Source: Sphingomonas mucosissima
GTDB taxonomy: Bacteria; Pseudomonadota; Alphaproteobacteria; Sphingomonadales; Sphingomonadaceae
Assembly: GCF_002197665.1 (NCBI RefSeq)
Contig: NZ_NBBJ01000001.1
Location: 682,001-746,000, forward strand
Reading direction: 5' to 3'
Length of the DNA: 64,000 nucleotides
The translations under genes and the position numbers were made by a program. The notes beneath the pieces were generated by a model. The model did no database searches. It was not told where the DNA came from and worked only from the letters and a program-made list of their open reading frames with translations. Below, piece by piece: positions 63,485 to 64,000 of this stretch. The stretch's first letter is position 1, and the number at the start of each line of letters is the position of its first letter.

Positions 63485-64000
63485 ATGCGATTGAGATTCG
63501 ACGCCCGCGCGACGGCGATTTTGCGGCGAATACCGGTCGTGAACGTCTATTCGCTGGCGGAACTGGTGTTGCTTGGGGCGCTGGCTATCCAGTGCGCACG
63601 CCTGGTGTGGACGGTGGTGACCCCCTTGTCCCCGCTGGGCGAATGGCGGCCGGCCAGCGTCACGCTGCCGGGCGCGCCAGGCGACGTGCTGAGGAGCTTT
63701 GACCCGTTCTACCGGATCAGCGGCGGGGCGGCGCAGAGCGGTGCGGGGGTCGTCACCTCGCTTCAGCTAACCTTGTTCGGCACCCGGATCGATGAAGCAA
63801 CAGGCCGCGGCTCGGCCATCCTGGCGGGTCCGGACGGCGAGCAGAAGAGCGTGGCTGTGGGCGAGGAGATCATGCCCGGCGTCATCTTGCGGGAAGTGGC
63901 CTTCGATCATGTCGCAATCGAGCGGAAGGGCGCCCGCGAAGACCTGTTTCTCGATCAGTCGGCGGGCGCGGCTGCTTCAACTCCGGTGCCTGGCGCGGCT
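63485..64000 (+). CDS. gspC: Type II secretion system protein C (GspC), partial at window edge
   Basis: The first 172 codons are present and open to the edge. A cytoplasmic basic start (MRLRFDARATAILRRIPVVN) precedes the single membrane helix SLAELVLLGALAIQCARLVW, then a periplasmic homology region: LQLTLFGTRIDEATGRGSAI, LAGPDGEQKSVAVGEEIMPG, VILREVAFDHVAIERKGARE. This is the HR domain that links the inner-membrane platform to the secretin GspD. The remaining gsp genes would lie to the right of the window. Its promoter resembles that of the beta-helix lipoprotein. Confidence 0.85.
   Translation, partial: MRLRFDARATAILRRIPVVNVYSLAELVLLGALAIQCARLVWTVVTPLSPLGEWRPASVTLPGAPGDVLRSFDPFYRISGGAAQSGAGVVTSLQLTLFGTRIDEATGRGSAILAGPDGEQKSVAVGEEIMPGVILREVAFDHVAIERKGAREDLFLDQSAGAAASTPVPGAA

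Overview
The window is high-GC, densely coded DNA from an alphaproteobacterium, almost certainly of the order Sphingomonadales (Sphingomonas-like). The basis is gene content: a CckA-type hybrid kinase next to a FAT GUY-type single-domain response regulator, the bamD-recN order, small secreted proteins of sphingomonad style, two large TonB-dependent receptors, several M13/M20/M24 metallopeptidases, and heteromeric acyl-CoA dehydrogenases. Species-level placement is not possible from the sequence alone. No phage, transposase, integrase, rRNA or CRISPR array was seen. One tRNA (Gln, anticodon CTG) is present.

Layout. 0-13 kb is mostly housekeeping: partial greB, a lytic transglycosylase, dapA, smpB, a DUF2062 membrane protein, a secreted M13 peptidase, cckA with a response regulator, a lipoprotein-nnr-rRNA methyltransferase chain linked by GTGA overlaps, then an amidohydrolase. 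14-21 kb is accessory: two transporters, a thioesterase, a GH12-like lipid-anchored or membrane-anchored protein and an acyltransferase. 21-34 kb looks like a catabolic locus: an old-yellow-enzyme reductase, an IclR regulator, a secreted alpha/beta hydrolase, a TonB-dependent receptor, an M20 peptidase and three M24 peptidases, two of them close paralogues. 34-41 kb is housekeeping again (RNase H-like, rluE, an FAD oxidoreductase, an MFS transporter, recN, bamD, manA). 42-45.5 kb holds a TauE/SafE exporter, a b-type cytochrome, a sulfite-oxidase-like Moco lipoprotein and a cyclopropane fatty acid synthase. 45.7-50.6 kb is a CoA-thioester degradation cluster with divergent transcription around a palindromic operator candidate. 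51-58.5 kb has a pair of related lipoproteins (one fused to OmpA), tgt in an operon with an EF-hand protein, ppx, rlmE, rpoZ and a phospholipase D family enzyme. 58.6-64 kb holds a beta-helix surface lipoprotein, a TonB-dependent receptor and the start of a type II secretion operon (gspC, cut by the window edge).

The most interesting signal is at the right end. The promoter regions of the beta-helix lipoprotein and of gspC share the same architecture: two half sites four bases apart, the second reading CTGT(C/A)AC, followed exactly ten bases later by TAGCG. This resembles a PhoB box with its -10 element and suggests that the lipoprotein, the receptor and the type II secretion machine are co-induced, probably by phosphate limitation. 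Other leads are the peptide-uptake and degradation locus at 23-34 kb, the duplicated lipoprotein domain, the possible sulfite-handling module, and mosaic palindromes including an exact 28-base inverted repeat near 45.6 kb.
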